Source: Acinetobacter colistiniresistens (GTDB taxonomy: Bacteria > Pseudomonadota > Gammaproteobacteria > Pseudomonadales > Moraxellaceae). Taken from it: 64,000 bases of DNA. A program made the position numbers and the translations under genes. The notes below the pieces were generated by a model. That model ran no database searches. It was not told the origin of the DNA and saw only the letters and a list, made by a program, of their open reading frames with translations. The stretch is from positions 28,617-92,616 of the forward strand of contig NZ_KE340378.1 of assembly GCF_000413935.1 (NCBI RefSeq), given 5' to 3'. This document shows, one piece after another, positions 30,030 through 39,351 of the stretch (positions are counted from its first letter, which is position 1; the number at the start of each line of letters is the position of its first letter).

Positions 30030-31352
30030 ATGGCGCAGAACACAGCAGCACAGCAAACACCGTTTTGGTATAACGTTTTATTGGCTTGTCTCAAGCCCTT
30101 ATACCGTTGGAAAATCAAACAACGGGCAGAAACTGATGCGCTGTTTCAACAAGAATGTATCGAGCGTTTTGGGCCGTTTCAGCCTGCTAAAAATTTAGGG
30201 GCAATTTGGTTTCATGCGGTATCAGTCGGTGAAACCAACGCGGCACAGCCTCTTATTGAACATTATTTAAAATTAGGCCATCCGGTTTTGGTGACCAATA
30301 CCACCAAGACTGGGCAAGCTCGGGCAAAATCCCTGTTTTTAAAAGCGCCTTATCTGGATTTATTTCAGGCGGTGTATTTGCCTGTCGATCAAAAAGTATT
30401 ACTAAAACAATTTTTTAATCTGTATCAACCCAAACTATTGGCATTGGTTGAAACAGAGATCTGGCCAAATTTAATTGCCACAGCACAACAGCAACAGATT
30501 CCCTGTATTTTACTCAATGCACGCCTGTCAGAGAAATCGGCCAAAGGTTATGGCAAGGTTCGCCGTTTAACCCAACCGATGCTGCAACAACTTACTTGGT
30601 TGCTGGCACAAGATCTGGCAACGCAACAGCGTTATGTCGATTTAGGCCTCAATCCAGCCAAAAGTCAGGTAGTTGGCAATATTAAATTTGATATCACTGC
30701 ACCAGAACATTTTGTCGCGCAAGCCCAGCAACTCAAGCAGGATTGGCAACTGGCCGATCGTCAAATCATCACCTTGGCGAGCACCCATGCCCCTGAAGAA
30801 GAAAGTTTACTCAAACAATTACAGCCGCATTTAAATTCAAATCCGAATTTACTCTGTATTGTGGTGCCACGACATCCAGAACGCTTTGATGAAGTATTAT
30901 TTAAGGCGTGCCAAAGTTTAAATTTAAAAACCCAACGCCGGAGTTTGCAACAATCCATCCAAGCGGATACTCAAGTTTTTCTTGCCGATAGTATGGGAGA
31001 AATGTGGCTCTGGTATGCCCTCAGCCAAGCCTGTTTTGTTGGTGGTTCATTGAATGAGCCGGGCGGTGGGCATAATATTTTAGAACCGATGGTGTTGAAT
31101 GTACCTACAGTGATTGGTCCTCGTTATTTTAATTTTCAAACTATTGTGGATGAGTTTGTGGCGCAACAGGGTATTTTGATTGGAGCGGATGCGGAGCAGG
31201 TGGCACAGCAATTATTGGCTTGCCTAGAAGATACTGTTCAGGCCCAGCAATTGGTTCAACAGGCAGAGCAGGTTTTGCAGGCGAATAAAGGTTCTTTACA
31301 ACAGCATATTCAGTGTCTTGATCATTACTTACAACGCACAGCTGCATCATGA
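30030..31352 (+). CDS. waaA: Kdo (3-deoxy-D-manno-octulosonic acid) transferase WaaA
   Basis: A 440-residue inner-membrane GT-B transferase that adds Kdo to the lipid A precursor. An N-terminal hydrophobic anchor (FWYNVLLACLKPLYRW) is followed by IWFHAVSVGETNAAQPLI, LVETEIWPNLIA, and the donor-binding GGSLNEPGGGHNILEPM. It overlaps the rsmE start by 4 bp (ATGA). Acinetobacter lipooligosaccharide depends on Kdo transfer, so this gene complements lpxC in the same pathway. Confidence 0.95.
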   Translation: MAQNTAAQQTPFWYNVLLACLKPLYRWKIKQRAETDALFQQECIERFGPFQPAKNLGAIWFHAVSVGETNAAQPLIEHYLKLGHPVLVTNTTKTGQARAKSLFLKAPYLDLFQAVYLPVDQKVLLKQFFNLYQPKLLALVETEIWPNLIATAQQQQIPCILLNARLSEKSAKGYGKVRRLTQPMLQQLTWLLAQDLATQQRYVDLGLNPAKSQVVGNIKFDITAPEHFVAQAQQLKQDWQLADRQIITLASTHAPEEESLLKQLQPHLNSNPNLLCIVVPRHPERFDEVLFKACQSLNLKTQRRSLQQSIQADTQVFLADSMGEMWLWYALSQACFVGGSLNEPGGGHNILEPMVLNVPTVIGPRYFNFQTIVDEFVAQQGILIGADAEQVAQQLLACLEDTVQAQQLVQQAEQVLQANKGSLQQHIQCLDHYLQRTAAS

Positions 31353-32059
31353 ATATTGTGTTACTTGAAGCCGAACAATGCAGCTCGATGGACGCATGGC
31401 AGATTAACTACTCCAGACAATTACAGCATTTACGTCAGCACTTACAGCTCAATGTTGGTGATACCCTGAAAGTTGGCATTCGAGCGGGGCAGCGCTACCT
31501 TACCGAGGTTGTCTGTATCACGGAACAAGCTATTACGGTTCGTCCAATTCAAACAGAAGCAGTTCCTGCAAAGCTACCCGTACATTTGATTCTTGCTTTA
31601 CCCCGCCCCAAAGTATTGCGCCGTATCATCATGGATGCAGTGACTTTAGGGGTAGAACGAATCAGCCTGATTCATAGTTATCGAGTGGATAAGAGTTATT
31701 GGCAAACGCCGTTTTTACAGCAGTTGAATGATTATGTGACTCTGGGGCTAGAACAGGCTGGTGATACCATTGCACCAGACATTCAGATGTATAAACGCTT
31801 TAAACCTTTTGTTGAAGATGTTTTACCAACGTTGATTCGCGAAGACCAGCCTGCCTATGTGGCGCATCCCTATGCCGAGCAGAAAATGCCATATGCGATT
31901 CCACATGCGTGTAGTTTGATTATTGGCCCAGAAGGCGGATTTATTCCTTATGAAGTTGATTTGTTGCAAAAAAATGGTTGCCAAGCCATGTGCTTAGGCA
32001 ACCGGATTTTGCGAACAGAAACTGCGGTATCGAATATTATTGGACGTTTATTTGTCTGA
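31349..32059 (+). CDS. rsmE: 16S rRNA (uracil1498-N3)-methyltransferase RsmE
   Basis: A 236-residue SPOUT methyltransferase that methylates U1498 of 16S rRNA. The N-terminal PUA-like part (LRQHLQLNVGDTLKVGIRAG) and the SAM knot LIIGPEGGFIPYEVDLL, then CLGNRILRTETAV, are diagnostic. Its ATG overlaps the waaA stop (ATGA), so translation is coupled. Its 3' end overlaps the convergent MscS gene by 12 bp. Confidence 0.95.
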   Translation: MNIVLLEAEQCSSMDAWQINYSRQLQHLRQHLQLNVGDTLKVGIRAGQRYLTEVVCITEQAITVRPIQTEAVPAKLPVHLILALPRPKVLRRIIMDAVTLGVERISLIHSYRVDKSYWQTPFLQQLNDYVTLGLEQAGDTIAPDIQMYKRFKPFVEDVLPTLIREDQPAYVAHPYAEQKMPYAIPHACSLIIGPEGGFIPYEVDLLQKNGCQAMCLGNRILRTETAVSNIIGRLFV

Positions 32060-33019
32060 GTTGTCACTCGATTCAATTTGATCGCCACGATAGACTTTCA
32101 CTTCCTGTACCGGATAAGGAATCGAAATTCCTTTTTCATCAAAAGCTGTAACGACAAATTCCTGAATTTCACTGATTGATGCCGAAGTCGTTGTTTCAGT
32201 GGTATTCACCCACCAGCGCACAGTCAAATTAATCGAAAAATCTGCCAGTGCAGTGACATTGACCGAGAAGCCTGGTTGACTGAGTACATTCAGGTTGCGA
32301 TCCAGAATATCCAGAATAATTTTCTTGGCTTTTTGCATATCATCTTCATAGCCAATACCGACTACAAATTCACAGCGGCGACGCTGATAGGCATTATTCA
32401 CAGTGACCGCGCTGGTATAGACGGTGGCATTTGGAATCACGATACGTCGGCCATCAGGTGAACGTAAGAAAGTGGCACGAATTTGAATATCTTCAACATT
32501 GCCTTCTAAACCATTCACCACAATATCATCGCCGATACGGAAGGGTTCACTGATCAGAATCAAAATCCCGGATAGTAAGTTCTGGAAAATATCCTTAAAA
32601 GCGAAACCAATTGCGACAGAACCAATTCCCAAAGCACCAATCAACTGACTAGGGGTGAAACCCGGAATGGCAATCACCAATGCGATCAGGAAACCAAAGA
32701 AGATGATAAACGTACTACCGACGCGATTAAGGACCAACACCAAATTCTGACGGGTATAGCTACGATTTTCTAAGGTCTTGCGAATAAAAAATTTGAATAA
32801 TTTAGTGAGTAACCAAAAAATAATGAAAACCGTAATCGCGATACCGATATAGGGTACGCGTTCCCAGAAACTATCGATGATTTTATCAATCGTGGTATAG
32901 GCATCATGATACTTTTCAGTATGTGCGAGCACCGTTTCAGTCGTCTTGGCACTAGCTTGCTGGATCAGTTCACCAGTATCTTTTGCCACTTCAGTTAAGG
33001 TTGTTTGTTGGTTTGCCAC
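32048..33019 (-). CDS. MscS-family small-conductance mechanosensitive channel
   Basis: About 323 residues. A soluble N-terminal helix (about 60 residues) precedes membrane helices around IGIAITVFIIFWLLTKLF and VGSTFIIFFGFLIALVIAI. The pore-lining segment follows (LIGALGIGSVAIGFAFKDIFQNLLSGILIL), then the beta domain (FRIGDDIVVNGLEGNVEDIQI). The longer frame begins with TTG at 33040; a GTG at 33019 (MANQQTTLTEV) is the more plausible start. It releases solutes on hypo-osmotic shock. It is convergent with rsmE and has no cotranscribed partner. Confidence 0.88.
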   Translation of the reverse strand: MANQQTTLTEVAKDTGELIQQASAKTTETVLAHTEKYHDAYTTIDKIIDSFWERVPYIGIAITVFIIFWLLTKLFKFFIRKTLENRSYTRQNLVLVLNRVGSTFIIFFGFLIALVIAIPGFTPSQLIGALGIGSVAIGFAFKDIFQNLLSGILILISEPFRIGDDIVVNGLEGNVEDIQIRATFLRSPDGRRIVIPNATVYTSAVTVNNAYQRRRCEFVVGIGYEDDMQKAKKIILDILDRNLNVLSQPGFSVNVTALADFSINLTVRWWVNTTETTTSASISEIQEFVVTAFDEKGISIPYPVQEVKVYRGDQIESSDNSDK

Positions 33020-33142
33020 AGCAAGATCTCTATTTCGCAAAGGAAGGAGTAAATGAGGGGAGCCATCATAAAGAATTTATGGCTGATACGCATGCAAAAT
33101 TAAGTTTTGACTTCCACTCATCATCAGACAGAATAGCGCGGG

Positions 33143-33706
33143 TTAGAAATATCCGGTCGTATTTTGAAGGATTTGTGTTGGAGCATCCCACAGATCTGGG
33201 CTGGCAAAATAATAAGCAAAGGTGAAGATACCGAACATCATCAGCAAGCTGACCAGAATCATGATCCATGCCAGTAATTTTTCCCAAGCACGGGATGGAC
33301 GTACATCGCCATAGTCGTTGCGATGAGGTGTTCCTGGTGCAAGTAAGACATATAAAGTAAACAAGAACTGGAGGACTGGAACCAATAACAGCAAGCTCAA
33401 CCAACCTGTTTTATTTAGATCATGCAAACGGCGAATTAAGAATACAATTTGAAAATAAAGTGTGATGAGCCAAAGGGCAATAAAGGCAAAGAAGGTGATG
33501 CCGGAGAAGGCCGAAAATACAGCCTCATCGATGTTGCTGGTCGTAAAGATGCCCGCGAAGGCAAAGATACCGAGAAAAGCAGCCATACAAATTAGGCTGA
33601 GTAAACCATACCAACCAATATAACTGAGGCGGTTGAAACGCCCGTTTGGTGAAAGTGGCTGATCTGTAGAGATTAGGGTTGGGGCTGGTGATTCGGGATT
33701 AAACAT
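33143..33706 (-). CDS. DUF805 family integral membrane protein
   Basis: A 187-residue membrane protein. The DUF805 pattern is clear: GRFNRLSYIGWYGLLSLI at the N-terminus, FLIRRLHDLNKTGWLSLLLLVP (the conserved RLHD-x-x-x-x-GW), and APGTPHRNDYGD after the last conserved helix. Four to five membrane segments are predicted. DUF805 proteins have no assigned biochemical role. AGGA lies 8 bp before the ATG. The 284 bp between it and acs should hold both divergent promoters; I see no other gene there. Confidence 0.85.
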   Translation of the reverse strand: MFNPESPAPTLISTDQPLSPNGRFNRLSYIGWYGLLSLICMAAFLGIFAFAGIFTTSNIDEAVFSAFSGITFFAFIALWLITLYFQIVFLIRRLHDLNKTGWLSLLLLVPVLQFLFTLYVLLAPGTPHRNDYGDVRPSRAWEKLLAWIMILVSLLMMFGIFTFAYYFASPDLWDAPTQILQNTTGYF

Positions 33707-33990
33707 GAGCGATTCCTGTTTTTCTGATTATTAAATCTTTTAAGATCTAGGCAATGATCAAAATAATCACTTATTTTAAAAACAAAAAGCATAGACAAGC
33801 AGTTCAAATTTAAATTATTTTGAGTAAATTTTTGAAAATAAGTCCGTCGGAACAGTATAAAACTTCTACGACCAAAGCCGCATTGTTTGCCTTTGTAAAT
33901 GGTGCCCATACTGCAAGAGAGAACAAAACATATCCAAAAGAATAGGTGAGAACATCTAGGATATGAGATAAAAGACCAAGGAAGTAAGCT

Positions 33991-35934
33991 ATGAAAGACA
34001 TCTACCCAGTGCCTGATAAATTCAAAGAAACGGCAAGAATCTCGGAAGCAGACTATTTCAAACGTTATCAGGAATCCATTGAACAGCCTGAAGTTTTTTG
34101 GGCGGAACAAGCAAAAAAAATTGACTGGATCAAGCCTTTTACGCAGGTGAAGAATACCAGTTTTCAGCAAGATAACTTTAAAATCGAATGGTTTGCCGAT
34201 GGTGAGTTGAATGTCTCTGCAAATTGTTTAGATCGTCATTTAAAAGATAATCCATTAAAACCTGCCATTATTTGGGAAGGTGACCATCCATCGCGCCATA
34301 AAATTATTTCTTTTGTTGAATTGCATGATGAAGTCTGTCGTTTTGCCAATGTGCTCAAAAAACAAGGCATTGGCAAGGGCGATCGTGTGGTGCTGTATAT
34401 GCCAATGGTGCCTGAAGCAGCCATTGCCATGTTGGCCTGTGCACGGATTGGTGCAGTGCATTGTGTGGTTTTTGGTGGCTTCTCGCCAGATTCATTGGCG
34501 AGCCGTATTGAAGATAGTCAGGCGAAATTGGTCATTACCGCCGATGCGGGGATGCGTGGCGGTAAGTTGCTGCCACTCAAAGAAAATGTGGATGCGGCTT
34601 TAGCGATTGCTGGAACGGACAGTGTCCAAAATGTGATTGTGGTACATCGTACTGGTAATCCGATTCAGTTCAATGCGAACCGTGATATTTGGTATCACCT
34701 TGCGATTATGGAGGTGGATGAACACTGCCCACCCGAGCCGATGAAAGCCGAGGATCCGCTATTTATTCTATATACCTCAGGCTCGACCGGAAAACCGAAA
34801 GGGGTACTGCACACCACTGGCGGTTATCTGGTGTATGTGAATACGACCTTTAGAGAAGTCTTTGACCTAAAAGAAGATGATGTGTATTGGTGTACCGCAG
34901 ATGTGGGCTGGATTACAGGGCATAGTTATTTGCTTTATGGTCCATTGAGCAATGCCACCACCACGGTGATGTTTGAAGGGATTCCACAGTATCCGACATG
35001 GGCACGTATCGGTCATGTGATTGATAAGCACAACATTACGATTCTGTACACGGCACCGACTGCGATTCGTGCCATGATGCGTGAGGGTGATGCCTATGTC
35101 CGTGAAAGTAATCGTAGTAGCCTACGTTTACTGGGTTCAGTTGGTGAGCCAATCAACCCAGAGGCATGGAACTGGTATCACGAAGTGGTCGGTGAAGGGC
35201 GTTGTCCAATTGTCGATACATGGTGGCAAACTGAAACAGGCGGGATTTTAATTTCACCACTGCCAGGTGCAACCGCACTCAAACCTGGTTCGGCAACCCG
35301 TCCATTTTTTGGTGTGCAACCCGCACTGGTGGATGGTGAGGGCAATGAGCTGCAAGGTGCAACCGAAGGCAATCTGGTGATTAAAGACTCTTGGCCTGGA
35401 CAGATGCGAACCATTTGGGGCGACCCAGAACGCTTTATTGAAGCCTATTTCTCTACTTTTAAAGGCTGCTATTTCACTGGTGATGGCGCCCGTCGGGATG
35501 AGGATGGTTATTTCTGGATTACGGGACGTGTCGATGATGTCCTCAACGTTTCAGGGCATCGTTTGGGTACTGCCGAGATCGAGAGCGCTTTGGTGGCACA
35601 TGAGGCGGTGGCTGAGGCTGCAGTGGTCGGGATGCCGCATGAAATTAAGGGTCAGGGGATTTGCACCTTTGTGACTTTACAGGCCGATGTGGCGGAATCT
35701 GAAGAGCTACGTAAGGAGTTGGTGAATTGGGTGCGTAAAGTGCTTGGTCCTGTGGCAACCCCAGATGCATTGCATTGGGCGCCGGCTTTACCTAAAACCC
35801 GCTCAGGCAAAATCATGCGCCGTATCTTGAGAAAGATTGCGGCCAATGAGCTGGATAGTTTGGGGGATACTTCAACGCTGGCTGAGCCTGCGGTCGTAGA
35901 GGCTTTAATTGCCACGGTCTATCCAAACCGATAA
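33991..35934 (+). CDS. acs: Acetyl-CoA synthetase
   Basis: A 647-residue AMP-forming acetate:CoA ligase for acetate assimilation. The P-loop-like [14 protein letters not shown], the WTGH-type segment [24 protein letters not shown], and [18 protein letters not shown] are present. The C-terminal catalytic lysine lies in [11 protein letters not shown], a target of regulatory acetylation. AAGGAAG is well spaced before the ATG. It is followed by a terminator. A NarL-type response regulator 3.4 kb downstream may regulate it. Confidence 0.97.
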   Translation: MKDIYPVPDKFKETARISEADYFKRYQESIEQPEVFWAEQAKKIDWIKPFTQVKNTSFQQDNFKIEWFADGELNVSANCLDRHLKDNPLKPAIIWEGDHPSRHKIISFVELHDEVCRFANVLKKQGIGKGDRVVLYMPMVPEAAIAMLACARIGAVHCVVFGGFSPDSLASRIEDSQAKLVITADAGMRGGKLLPLKENVDAALAIAGTDSVQNVIVVHRTGNPIQFNANRDIWYHLAIMEVDEHCPPEPMKAEDPLFILYTSGSTGKPKGVLHTTGGYLVYVNTTFREVFDLKEDDVYWCTADVGWITGHSYLLYGPLSNATTTVMFEGIPQYPTWARIGHVIDKHNITILYTAPTAIRAMMREGDAYVRESNRSSLRLLGSVGEPINPEAWNWYHEVVGEGRCPIVDTWWQTETGGILISPLPGATALKPGSATRPFFGVQPALVDGEGNELQGATEGNLVIKDSWPGQMRTIWGDPERFIEAYFSTFKGCYFTGDGARRDEDGYFWITGRVDDVLNVSGHRLGTAEIESALVAHEAVAEAAVVGMPHEIKGQGICTFVTLQADVAESEELRKELVNWVRKVLGPVATPDALHWAPALPKTRSGKIMRRILRKIAANELDSLGDTSTLAEPAVVEALIATVYPNR

Positions 35935-35950
35935 ATCAATTCAAATGAAC

Positions 35951-35980
35951 AAGAGCGCTTGATGAAGCGCTCTTTCTATT
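35951..35980 (+). terminator. Terminator after acs
   Basis: AAGAGCGCTT at 35951-35960 pairs with AAGCGCTCTT at 35965-35974, loop GATG, followed by T-rich sequence. Confidence 0.88.
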
Positions 35981-35989
35981 TTATGTGGA

Positions 35990-36535
35990 TCATTTATGTG
36001 TGGCTAAAAAATCTTCGGTATTTTGTACTGTCGCAAAGAAGCCTAATGCCGATAGAAAAGCAGTTTGCACATCAGCGGCTTTGACAGTTTTGCCATCATA
36101 CTCAAGGTCACGGGTTGCGGTGGCATCGGCGATCACAATCGGCTGATAACCCAGTTCTTTGGCGGCACGTGTCCCCGAATCAATACAGACATGGGTCATC
36201 ATGCCGGTAATCACTAGTTGTTCTACCTGATGTTGTTCCAGTACTTTTTGAAGATCGGTGTCTAAGAAACTATTTGGAAAATGCTTTTCGATAATAATTG
36301 AACTGTCAGTAGCTTTAAGCTGAGGATGCAATTCAACACCGATGGTATTTTCCTGAAAGAAACTGGCTGAGGCAGGATTAATATGCTGGATATAAATAAT
36401 CGGTAAATTGTTTTGGATAAAATGATCTTCTAACTGGTTGGTATATTGCAAGGCAAGCTCTGGATTGACCAGTTCCATTTTGCCATTTTTAAAATAATCG
36501 TTTTGCACATCAATAATCAGTAAGGCCTGTTTCAT
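35990..36535 (-). CDS. Isochorismatase-family cysteine hydrolase
   Basis: About 181 residues. The Asp-Lys-Cys triad is visible: Asp in LLIIDVQNDYF, Lys in IIEKHFPNSF, and Cys in MMTHVCIDSGTRAA. The hydrophobic fold and length match isochorismatase-like hydrolases such as nicotinamidase relatives. I start at ATG 36535, five codons inside the longest frame, which begins with TTG. It is divergent from an Lrp/AsnC-type regulator 105 bp away, which is a natural candidate for control. Substrate cannot be told from sequence. Confidence 0.85.
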   Translation of the reverse strand: MKQALLIIDVQNDYFKNGKMELVNPELALQYTNQLEDHFIQNNLPIIYIQHINPASASFFQENTIGVELHPQLKATDSSIIIEKHFPNSFLDTDLQKVLEQHQVEQLVITGMMTHVCIDSGTRAAKELGYQPIVIADATATRDLEYDGKTVKAADVQTAFLSALGFFATVQNTEDFLATHK

Positions 36536-36639
36536 TATGTTTACTTCCAAGATTAAGATAAAACAAGCATAGGGTGAAACAGAGAAATCGGCTATATTCG
36601 GGTGAAAGCATTGTTACTGGTTTTATTTCGTACTGAAAA

Positions 36640-37053
36640 ATGAATATTGAACTTGATCTGATCGACTTAAAAATTATTGAACTTTTAAAACAGGATTCTC
36701 GCCTGAGCCATAAAGAAATTGGATTGCGCGTACATCGTACAGGGCAGGCTGTTGGTGCGCGAATTGCTCAATTGATGGATGTGGGTGTGATTAAAAACTA
36801 CACCATCGCGATAAAATACGAGCATAAACAATTCATTCAACTGTTTATGAATGATCAGCAAGCTTTTATCGAGGTTGAACGACTGGTTAAACAATACCAA
36901 CAGGTGGACGAGTGTTTTAAAATTCTTGGCAATGCCTGCTATATGATTGTCAGCCATTTTAATCCATCGCAATTAAATGAATTTATTGAACAGTTATCGA
37001 AATGGTGTCGTTATTCAGTTGAAACAGTCATGCGAGAAATTGAGACGACTTAA
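36640..37053 (+). CDS. Lrp/AsnC-family transcriptional regulator
   Basis: A 137-residue regulator: an N-terminal HTH (LKIIELLKQDSRLSHKEIGLRVHRTGQAVGARIAQLMDVGVI) and a C-terminal RAM-like ligand domain that is somewhat divergent. It is slightly shorter than canonical Lrp. Divergent orientation to the cysteine hydrolase suggests local control and sensing of that enzyme's substrate or product; this is inference. It ends in a region that also forms the terminator of the opposite strand. Confidence 0.85.
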   Translation: MNIELDLIDLKIIELLKQDSRLSHKEIGLRVHRTGQAVGARIAQLMDVGVIKNYTIAIKYEHKQFIQLFMNDQQAFIEVERLVKQYQQVDECFKILGNACYMIVSHFNPSQLNEFIEQLSKWCRYSVETVMREIETT

Positions 37054-37083
37054 AATAAAAAAGCCCCAAGCCGAGCCTTGGGG
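37051..37083 (-). terminator. Terminator of the msuE-sfnG operon
   Basis: On the minus strand, CCCCAAG / CTTGGGG (37077-37083 with 37064-37070) forms a stem followed by a U-rich tract corresponding to the A-run at 37051-37062. Confidence 0.85.
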
Positions 37084-37128
37084 AGGATGTGTATTTCTTT
37101 TGTTTTTCTTCTTGTTTAACGCTGAAAA

Positions 37129-38235
37129 CTAAGCTGATTTCGCTGCGAGATGATGCTCCTGTTGTTGTTCGAGTTGACGGACCAGCGGTAGAACTTTTTC
37201 TCCAAAATATTCAACTTCCTCAATGAAATGCAGAAAGCCAGAAAGAACAAGATCCACCCCCACATTTTTTAAGGCCACAATCCGCTCTGCAATCTGTTGC
37301 GGTGTGCCAATCAGGTTGGTTTTAAAGCCATCGTTATATTGCACCAGATCATCAAAGGTTGATTTTGCCCAGTTGCCTTCACGTTCGGGTGCTGCTGCGC
37401 CAGCTTCACGGGTGGCATCACCAAAGGCATTCACCGCCTCAACATTGGCTTGTGCAATGATTTCATTCAGAACCGCTCTGGCTTCCTCTTCCGTATCACG
37501 GGCGATGATAAAAGCATTGACCCCAATCTTGACCTGCCGATTGGCCTGTTTGGCTTTGCTGCGCACATCATCGACCTGCTTTTTGATTTCTTCGACACTA
37601 TTGCCATTGGTAAAATACCAATCGGATACCCGTGCAGCCATATCTCGTGCAGCACGGGAACTACCGCCCTGAAACACTTCGATCGAAGGTTGTTGCAGTG
37701 GTTTCGGCTTGAGGGTGTAATTCTGAAACTGGTAATACTTACCATCAAAGCTGTAATTGTCAGTACTCCAGACCCCTTTCAAGGTGCGGATAAATTCCTC
37801 TGAACGCACATAACGTTCATCATGTTCAGGCCAAGGTTCACCAATGGCATCAAATTCGCCACGAAACCAGCCACTGACCACGTTAATGGCAATACGCCCT
37901 TGGCTAAGATAGTCAATGGTCGCCAGCTGTTTGGCAGCCAATGCGGGCTTCCAGGGGCCAGGCAGGATGGCAGCAATCACCCGAAGTTTTTCAGTTTTCG
38001 CCAGTAGCGCATGGCTAAAACTCACTGATTCATGTTGGTTTTCTGCGCCATATCCTGCGGTAAAGCGGATCTGGGTCAGCGCATATTCAAAACCGCTTCG
38101 TTCTGCCGCCTGTGCGAGACGAACATTATAGTCATAGCTCCAGTCGGTACGTTGTTCAATGTTGCTTACAACGAGACCACCACTCACATTGGGAACCCAG
38201 TAGGCAAATTTAATTGCGGATGCTGTTGTCGTCAT
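37129..38235 (-). CDS. sfnG: Dimethyl sulfone monooxygenase SfnG
   Basis: A 368-residue bacterial-luciferase-like FMNH2-dependent monooxygenase of the SsuD/SfnG type, which converts dimethyl sulfone to methanesulfinate during sulfur starvation. FAYWVPNVSGGLVVSNIEQR at the N-terminus, INVVSGWFRGEFDAIGEPWP, VFQGGSSRAARDMAARVSDW and the LSGFLHFIEEVEYFGEKVLP tail match SfnG. The start is ATG 38235; GGAGGAT lies 8 bp upstream and overlaps a spurious ATG at 38250. It follows an FMN reductase of the same operon, which would supply FMNH2. Confidence 0.88.
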   Translation of the reverse strand: MTTTASAIKFAYWVPNVSGGLVVSNIEQRTDWSYDYNVRLAQAAERSGFEYALTQIRFTAGYGAENQHESVSFSHALLAKTEKLRVIAAILPGPWKPALAAKQLATIDYLSQGRIAINVVSGWFRGEFDAIGEPWPEHDERYVRSEEFIRTLKGVWSTDNYSFDGKYYQFQNYTLKPKPLQQPSIEVFQGGSSRAARDMAARVSDWYFTNGNSVEEIKKQVDDVRSKAKQANRQVKIGVNAFIIARDTEEEARAVLNEIIAQANVEAVNAFGDATREAGAAAPEREGNWAKSTFDDLVQYNDGFKTNLIGTPQQIAERIVALKNVGVDLVLSGFLHFIEEVEYFGEKVLPLVRQLEQQQEHHLAAKSA

Positions 38236-38260
38236 CGTTGTATCCTCCATTTAATCAGGT

Positions 38261-39001
38261 TTATGCGACGTGGGTTAAATTCTTGGCTGACTTGGGATGT
38301 AAGCGAGATTCAGCTGCATCCAGATCAGGGACGGCCGCAGAGGGGAGTACTTCTGCCTGCTCAATCTGTTTATTAATCCCGAGATTCTGATTGGCCTGTT
38401 CAGTTTTGGTTTTAATGGCTGCAGCACGCTGTCCTTTAGCTGGCGCCCATTCTAGAATCGGTAAGGCACGCGCCACCGCCAAGGTGACTCGATCAGATAA
38501 TTGCTCACTTTTCACGGTATATTCAGGGGTGAAATCACGATCTGTTGCATAGACCCCAATTGGCAATGTCTGTGCCTGAAAGAAGCTAAAGAGTGGGCGT
38601 AATTGATGCTCTAACACCAGTGCATGACGGTCACTACCACCCGAGGCGGCCAGTAATACAGGGACATCGACCAACGCCGTCTGTTCAACAAAATCAAAGA
38701 AGTGCTTAAATAAACCTGTAAAAGATGCACGATAAACAGGGGTGCCGACAATCAGGGCATCTGCTGCTTCCACCGCAGCAAGATCATCTTGTACCCGTTG
38801 CGGTAGCTGATTGCGATAAATTGCGCCACCGAGTAAAGGTCCAATTTCGCTGAGTTTGACAAAATGTACTTTGATATTAATTGCTTCTGAAAGTTCATCC
38901 AGAATCGCCTGAACCAGACTTTCTGTTTTTGATGGACTGTTTAAACCGCCAGATACAGCAACGATATTGAGTGGGGTTAAGGGAGTATTGTGATTGGACA
39001 T
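38261..39001 (-). CDS. msuE: NAD(P)H-dependent FMN reductase, MsuE type
   Basis: A 246-residue flavodoxin-like reductase that supplies FMNH2 to two-component monooxygenases. Landmarks are VAVSGGLNSPSKTESLVQAI (FMN phosphate loop), LIVGTPVYRASFTGLFKHFFDF, and LLAASGGSDRHALVLEHQL. Directly upstream of sfnG, it fits MsuE, the partner in methanesulfonate/dimethyl sulfone use. The C-terminus has an unusual Lys/Ala/Gln-rich extension after residue 205. Sulfate-starvation control (CysB/SfnR type) is expected but no site is identified. Confidence 0.85.
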   Translation of the reverse strand: MSNHNTPLTPLNIVAVSGGLNSPSKTESLVQAILDELSEAINIKVHFVKLSEIGPLLGGAIYRNQLPQRVQDDLAAVEAADALIVGTPVYRASFTGLFKHFFDFVEQTALVDVPVLLAASGGSDRHALVLEHQLRPLFSFFQAQTLPIGVYATDRDFTPEYTVKSEQLSDRVTLAVARALPILEWAPAKGQRAAAIKTKTEQANQNLGINKQIEQAEVLPSAAVPDLDAAESRLHPKSAKNLTHVA

Positions 39002-39048
39002 AATAACGGCCTAAAAGATCATTTCGAATTGCTATTTATTTATCTATA

Positions 39049-39276
39049 GCTCGACCTCGGCTGTAAAATAAGGAAATGCTGCAAGCTTATCTTTTTTATA
39101 GATATATCCATAATTTGCTTTAGATTGATAACAATCAATATTTAATTCACTGTTTCTACTGAGTATTTATCGTTGTTTTTTTATTTATGATGATATTGGT
39201 GTGGTTTATATGAATATTTGATTTATTTTGCGCGAAAAGGAAATAAATCAATGCTTATGCTTGACCTCAGCTGTAA
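39049..39276 (+). repeat. 18-bp direct repeat in the msuE / response-regulator intergenic region
   Basis: GCTCGACCTCGGCTGTAA at 39049-39066 recurs as GCTTGACCTCAGCTGTAA at 39259-39276, 16 of 18 identical and exactly 210 bp apart, near each edge of the 350-bp divergent region 39002-39351. Between them is AT-rich DNA with a small palindrome GATTGATAACAATC near 39124. No gene lies here. The repeats may be regulator sites for the two divergent genes or remnants of an insertion. Confidence 0.5.
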
Positions 39277-39351
39277 TTGAAAATAGGCTTAGACGGATTG
39301 AATTTAAATAAACATCGTACAGTGACGTACTTGCAGACAGCTTAAGCGCTT

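Noticed and set aside
33810..34001. Hydrophobic 63-codon minus-strand open frame between the DUF805 gene and acs
   Set aside because: It overlaps the acs ribosome-binding site and start, has no clear Shine-Dalgarno of its own and matches no family I know; the region is needed for the acs promoter.
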